Shown here: positions 14,054 through 17,138 of the stretch, one piece after another | Layout: each line of letters starts with the position of its first letter | How positions within the stretch are numbered: position 1 is the first letter of the stretch | Source of the DNA: Bacteroidota bacterium | Lineage (GTDB): Bacteria; Bacteroidota; Bacteroidia; Flavobacteriales_F; PHOS-HE28 | Length of the DNA stretch: 17,138 bases | Assembly: GCA_963169595.1 (NCBI GenBank) | Contig: CAUJFM010000075.1 | Span: forward strand, 1 to 17,138 | Direction: 5' to 3' | Position numbers and translations under genes: made by a program | Notes under the pieces: generated by a model | Told to the model about the DNA's origin: nothing | The model's input: only the letters and a program-made list of their open reading frames with translations | Database searches by the model: none

Positions 14054-14080
14054 ACGAAAAAGGCGCCCGTTGGGCGCCTT
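14054..14080 (-). terminator. Rho-independent terminator after tRNA-Arg
   Basis: The minus strand reads AAGGCGCCC, a 3-base loop, GGGCGCCTT, then further T (CCTTTTTCG). The 9-bp stem is perfect (14080-14072 with 14068-14060). It lies 14 bases past the tRNA 3' end. Confidence 0.88.
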
Positions 14081-14093
14081 CTCGTCTCTCTTG

Positions 14094-14167
14094 CGGATCC
14101 GTAGGGATTCGAACCCCAAACCTTCTGATCCGTAGTCAGATGCTCTATCCAATTGAGCTACGGATCC
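14094..14167 (-). tRNA. tRNA-Arg, anticodon ACG
   Basis: The minus strand folds as a standard 74-base cloverleaf. Acceptor stem GGATCCG/CGGATCC, T8-A9, D stem GCTC/GAGC, anticodon stem TCTGA/TCAGA with loop CTACGGA (anticodon ACG, normally deaminated to ICG), T arm with TTCGAAT and discriminator G. The CCA end is not encoded. Confidence 0.97.
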
Positions 14168-14213
14168 GTTCATTGGCTTCCGGGACATACACCCCGTTCG
14201 CCGAGAGCGGCGG

Positions 14214-14221
14214 CAAAGATA
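14214..14221 (-). promoter_or_regulatory. -7 box of tRNA-Arg
   Basis: TATCTTTG on the minus strand is a perfect TAnnTTTG match 46 bases upstream of the mature tRNA. No TTG is visible at the usual distance, so the -33 element is weak or absent. Confidence 0.6.
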
Positions 14222-14288
14222 GGAAAGTTGATCGATGTGCATAGGACCACTTCAGATTCCCTGTAAAGTCCCTCTCCGGGCCTTCCTC

Positions 14289-15032
14289 CTAGACCCACCC
14301 ATTGATCCAGTAGTAGGCGATGGCCACCCACTCCCGCAGCACGGTCACCTCCAGCTTCAGGTAGTTCCACCAGGTGTACCGCAGGCCCGGAGCACCGCTC
14401 ACATCCGGTGCCCAGGCCCGCCCTCCAATGGCCTCGTGGGCATAGTCGAACTCGTGGAACATGGCATGGTCCCAGGCCGGGGCCCCGCACACGGAGGCCA
14501 AGCCGGCCTTGCGGAAACTACGTACGCTGCGGTACGTATTCTCCGCAGCGGTGACCAGGGCCATGGCCGTGTACCTCCCGCCCACCCGCTGCTGCACCGC
14601 AAGCGCCTGTGCGCGGGTGTTGTCGCCTTCGTTCAGCAGCTGGATGCGCTCCGGGGACACGCCGCGCAACCGCAGCTCCGCGGCCATGGCGTCCAGCACG
14701 GCCGGATCGCCGGGGTGCACCACCAGTACCGGAGCGCCGGGCCACCGCTGGGCCAGGCCCGCCGCTTCCTGCAACCGCCGCAGCTCGGGTCCGCTGGGCA
14801 TGCCACTGCCCCCCAACACCACGATCAGGTCCGGCGCGGCCTGGCACTCCCCCGCCGCCGTGCCCAGCCAGCGATGTGCATCAAAGGGCAGCCGCGTGCA
14901 GGCGAGCACGAGCAACACGGTGGCCAGCACACCGATGCCGATGATCAGCCGCCGCAATAAGCCGCGCACAGCCTGCCAGACGGCCAGGGCCAGCATCGCG
15001 CAAGTGGCGGACAGGTCGGACCAACGGCGCAT
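14289..15032 (-). CDS. Membrane-anchored YdcF/DUF218-family protein
   Basis: A 247-residue protein with a basic N-terminus and one hydrophobic segment at about residues 28-46, likely an inner-membrane anchor with the rest outside the cytoplasm. The body matches the DUF218 fold: strand-plus-turn LIVVLGGSG at 69-77, a helix-strand unit ending PVLVVHPGD (101-109), E-G-D-N-T-R-A-Q-A at 135-143 in place of the usual ENTxxNA motif, and VTAAENTYRSVRSFRKAG (160-177) in place of the VTSxxHxxRA motif. Relatives such as SanA and ElyC affect the cell envelope, but no biochemical role is firmly known. The His in the last motif is replaced here (AENTYR). The gene sits 42 bp after the M48 peptidase gene with no terminator between them, so it is probably the last gene of the clpS operon. 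Confidence 0.8.
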   Translation of the reverse strand: MRRWSDLSATCAMLALAVWQAVRGLLRRLIIGIGVLATVLLVLACTRLPFDAHRWLGTAAGECQAAPDLIVVLGGSGMPSGPELRRLQEAAGLAQRWPGAPVLVVHPGDPAVLDAMAAELRLRGVSPERIQLLNEGDNTRAQALAVQQRVGGRYTAMALVTAAENTYRSVRSFRKAGLASVCGAPAWDHAMFHEFDYAHEAIGGRAWAPDVSGAPGLRYTWWNYLKLEVTVLREWVAIAYYWINGWV

Positions 15033-15074
15033 GGTGACGAAGATCGGCCACCCGCCGGAACCGTTGGTCCCCGA

Positions 15075-15878
15075 TCAGGGCTTGTAATACTTGAGCGCCT
15101 CGGGCATGTAGGCCTCCAGGTCGCGCATGCGGGTCTCGTCGCTGGGGTGCGTGCTCAGCAGTTCGGGCGGTGCCTGCCCCCCGATCTGGCTCATCCGCTG
15201 CCAGAACTTCGGCGCTTCGCGCGGGTCGTATCCCGCCAGGGCCATGAACACCAGGCCCATCTTGTCCGCCTCGGTCTCGTGCTTGCGGCTGTAGGCCAGC
15301 ATGCCCAGTTGGCTGCCGATGCCCACGCTTTGCAGGAAGATGTCGCGGGTGACACCCGGCTTCTGCGCGGTCAGGATCTCGAGGGTCATGCCGGCCCCCT
15401 GCAGGGCGATGGCCTGGCTCATGCGCTCGTTGCCGTGGCGCGCGATGGCGTGGGCGATCTCGTGGCCCATCACCACGGCCAGGCCGGTCTCGTCCTGAGT
15501 GATGGGCAGGATGCCGGTGTAGACCACCACCTTGCCGCCCGGCATGCACCAGGCGTTCACGGTGTTGTCGTTCACCACGTTGAAGTCCCAGGTGAAACCG
15601 GCCACCCGATCGGCGGCCCTGTTCTCCGTGAGGTATTGGGTGGCGGCATCGGCGAGCTTGCGGCCCACACCACGCACCTGCCGCACCCGGGCATCGCTAT
15701 CGGGCAGCGGCGGGGTCTGGCCCAGGAACTGCGTGTATTGCGTGGCGGCCATGGCGATCATCTCGGGCTCGCCCACCAGGTTCATCTGGCTGCGACCCGT
15801 GATAGGCACCTTGTTGCAGGCGATCACCGCCAGCACTGCGGCCAGTACGGCCAGCACGCGTCCATTCCTCTGCCTCAT
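15075..15878 (-). CDS. M48-family metallopeptidase lipoprotein
   Basis: A 267-residue periplasmic zinc peptidase of the M48 family (LoiP/BepA-like group), which degrades or helps fold envelope proteins. A lipoprotein signal with A-V-I-A-C gives Cys21 as anchor. The following sequence NKVPITGRSQMNLV is characteristic of these lipoproteins. The active site H-E-I-A-H is at 139-143 (His139, Glu140, His143), and the E-x-x-x-D motif E-T-E-A-D at 201-205 supplies the third zinc ligand, probably Glu201. I chose the ATG at 15878 because it starts the signal peptide. The frame stays open to 15992, but that extension is an out-of-frame reading of clpS. The start overlaps the clpS stop as ATGA, indicating translational coupling. 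Confidence 0.93.
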   Translation of the reverse strand: MRQRNGRVLAVLAAVLAVIACNKVPITGRSQMNLVGEPEMIAMAATQYTQFLGQTPPLPDSDARVRQVRGVGRKLADAATQYLTENRAADRVAGFTWDFNVVNDNTVNAWCMPGGKVVVYTGILPITQDETGLAVVMGHEIAHAIARHGNERMSQAIALQGAGMTLEILTAQKPGVTRDIFLQSVGIGSQLGMLAYSRKHETEADKMGLVFMALAGYDPREAPKFWQRMSQIGGQAPPELLSTHPSDETRMRDLEAYMPEALKYYKP

Positions 15879-16156
15879 TGGATGTCGGCTGAAAGCCCGC
15901 GTTGCAGCAGGGCGGTGCATTGGGGTTCCAGTTGGTCGAAGGTGCCGCGCTTCACACTGCACTTGCCGTTGTGGTGCACGATCCAGGCGCATTGCTCGGC
16001 CTGGATGGGATCGTGCCCGCAGATGTCCACCAGGCTTTCGATCACGTGGTCGAAGGTGTTGACGTCATCGTTGTGCAGGATGATCTCCTTCACTGGACCC
16101 GTCTCGCAAAGGATCTCCTCGAGCAGGGCTTCCTCGGGGCTGAAATGCGCACGCAT
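15875..16156 (-). CDS. clpS: ATP-dependent Clp protease adaptor ClpS
   Basis: A 93-residue ClpS, the N-end-rule adaptor that hands proteins with destabilising N-terminal residues to the Clp AAA+ unfoldase (in Bacteroidota probably ClpC-type with ClpP). Residues that bind the substrate amino group are present: Asn29-Asp30-Asp31 in L-H-N-D-D and His61 in V-H-H-N-G-K. The hydrophobic-pocket position matching E. coli Met40 is Phe35. The N-terminal extension of about 22 residues, which enters the unfoldase, is acidic (EEALLEEIL). The length is slightly below that of E. coli ClpS. A perfect -7 box lies 7 bases before the ATG. The stop codon overlaps the start of the M48 peptidase gene. Confidence 0.95.
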   Translation of the reverse strand: MRAHFSPEEALLEEILCETGPVKEIILHNDDVNTFDHVIESLVDICGHDPIQAEQCAWIVHHNGKCSVKRGTFDQLEPQCTALLQRGLSADIQ

Positions 16157-16163
16157 GGTCCAG

Positions 16164-16196
16164 CAAAACTAAGACCGTCGGCGCACCGCCGCGCAA
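16164..16196 (-). promoter_or_regulatory. Candidate promoter of the clpS operon
   Basis: TAGTTTTG (16171-16164) on the minus strand matches TAnnTTTG exactly. A TTG lies 22 bases upstream (16196-16194), slightly longer than usual. The box ends 7 bases before the clpS ATG, so the transcript should be leaderless or nearly so. It lies in the 49-bp gap between the SPOR-like gene and clpS. Confidence 0.55.
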
Positions 16197-16205
16197 GCGA
16201 CCGGA

Positions 16206-17138
16206 TCAGGGGCGTGCCAGGATCGCCGGACCGAACTTCTCCAGCAGCGCCGTGGCCTCGCGCATGGGGATGCGACGGCCGTTGAGGTAGGCGGTGATGA
16301 AGGCATCCTTCACCCCGAGGGTCACCGCCTCATCCTTCCGCGTGCGGGCCTTGTCCAGGTCGAGGTAGATGCCGGTGGTGTAGCGCACCTTCTGCGTCCC
16401 GGTGAGCTCGCTGTTGAGCGGGGTGATGTTGAAGAGCTTGTCCAGCGACACCGGCTTGCTGTACACACCCACCTGCACGGTGAAGAAGAGGCCCTTGATG
16501 GTCTCCACCTGACGGGCAGGCGCGGCATTGGGCACACCGGAATAGTAGCTGGTGGCATCGGGGGCCGGAGCGAAGGCTTCCACGATGGCCTCGGCGGAGG
16601 GCGGGTAGCGCTCAAGGATGCGTGCGGTCTCCTCGGCGGCCGTGGCGGGTGCGGGCTGCGGGGCCGGCTGGATGGTGGCCGTGACCGGTGCAGGGGCCTG
16701 CTGGCGGGCCACCGGCTCGAGCACGGTGTCCGCAGGACGTGCCCCAGTGGCCTGCGTCTGCTGGGCCCGTGCCGCACGCATGGCCTCACCCAGGGGGATG
16801 CGCTGGCCATCGCGGTAGGCCACCACGAAGGCATCGCGGTAGCCGCGGGCACGCACCTGGTCCTTGGCGCTGGCGGCCTGATCGAAGCCCGTGAAGAGAC
16901 CGGCGGTGTAGCGCACCAGTCCATTGCCGACCGTCTCGCCCATCACCGGGGTCATGTCGCTGAAGGCCTCCTGGGGCACCTCGTTGCGGAAGGCACCGAT
17001 CTGCACCTTGAACACGATGCCCTGCGGCAGCTGCATATCCATGGGGATGGGCTCCTCGCGGCGGGTGGCAACAGGCTGCATCTGGAAGATGTCCGAGACC
17101 AGCACTTCGGGGAGCGTCCGCGTGGCCATCCGTTCGGC
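16206..17138 (-). CDS. C-terminal part of a protein with two SPOR-like repeats (5' end outside window)
   Basis: The frame is open to the window edge. The first ATG in view (17129) is followed by no signal peptide, so this is probably only the C-terminal part of a larger envelope protein. Counting from that Met, two copies of an about 79-residue SPOR-like unit lie at 38-116 and 214-292. They share the pattern F-x-V-Q-[IV]-G-x-[FY], ITP/MTP, VRYT-x-G-[IL]-[FY], DAF-[IV]-x-AY and G-[QR]-RIP. SPOR domains bind denuded peptidoglycan glycan strands or act as small binding folds. A Pro/Ala/Gln-rich linker (about 120-165) joins the copies. Similar tails occur on large Bacteroidota envelope proteins, but I cannot name the full protein. 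The stop is 49 bp upstream of clpS. Confidence 0.75.
   Translation of the reverse strand, partial: AERMATRTLPEVLVSDIFQMQPVATRREEPIPMDMQLPQGIVFKVQIGAFRNEVPQEAFSDMTPVMGETVGNGLVRYTAGLFTGFDQAASAKDQVRARGYRDAFVVAYRDGQRIPLGEAMRAARAQQTQATGARPADTVLEPVARQQAPAPVTATIQPAPQPAPATAAEETARILERYPPSAEAIVEAFAPAPDATSYYSGVPNAAPARQVETIKGLFFTVQVGVYSKPVSLDKLFNITPLNSELTGTQKVRYTTGIYLDLDKARTRKDEAVTLGVKDAFITAYLNGRRIPMREATALLEKFGPAILARP

Noticed and set aside
14094..14167. tRNA-Arg as integration site of a genomic island
   Set aside because: No integrase and no repeated tRNA 3' fragment was seen in the window, despite the low-GC 5' part of the nearby giant gene.
15879..15992. N-terminal extension of the M48 peptidase
   Set aside because: It overlaps clpS in another frame, and the lipoprotein signal starts at the ATG at 15878.

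Overview
The window looks like chromosomal DNA from a GC-rich member of the Bacteroidota, most likely Flavobacteriales. Four things point there. Two giant secreted proteins end in domains like type IX secretion (T9SS) sorting signals. Both carry SprB-type and PKD repeats. There is an M49 peptidase lipoprotein of Bacteroides-type length. The promoter boxes match the Bacteroidota consensus TAnnTTTG, including a full TTG-N17-TATATTTG upstream of a tRNA gene. Every gene I support is on the minus strand, so the biological order runs from right to left.

Right end (about 14.2-17.1 kb): the C-terminal part of a protein with two SPOR-like repeats runs off the window edge. Next come clpS (N-degron adaptor), an M48 metallopeptidase lipoprotein whose ATG overlaps the clpS stop as ATGA, and a membrane-anchored YdcF/DUF218 protein. 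The last three look like one housekeeping/proteostasis operon. tRNA-Arg(ACG) follows, with its own -7 box and a downstream terminator.

Centre (about 3.7-13.9 kb): two tandem giant genes encode mosaic secreted proteins of 1650 and about 1691 residues. Their last 862-863 residues are paralogous (uncharacterised middle section, SprB-like repeats, PKD, T9SS C-terminal domain). Their N-terminal halves are unrelated: Calx-beta plus FN3 plus jelly-roll in one; glycine-rich plus P-domain plus Ig-like plus MAM-like in the other. In each, a jelly-roll domain appears to be inserted inside an Ig-fold domain. In both genes some N-terminal modules have clearly lower GC than their flanks. This is the most interesting part of the window: a pair of surface or released adhesin-like proteins apparently diversified by module shuffling onto a shared secretion 'chassis'.

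Left end (about 0-3.6 kb): an unknown lipoprotein gene is followed 5 nt later by a small HD-domain (MESH1/SpoT-like) phosphohydrolase. Then come an M49 dipeptidyl-peptidase III-like lipoprotein with a strong terminator, and tRNA-Leu(CAG) with its promoter.

No mobile element, CRISPR array or rRNA was seen. Stretches between genes are all shorter than 300 bases and hold the promoters and hairpins listed.
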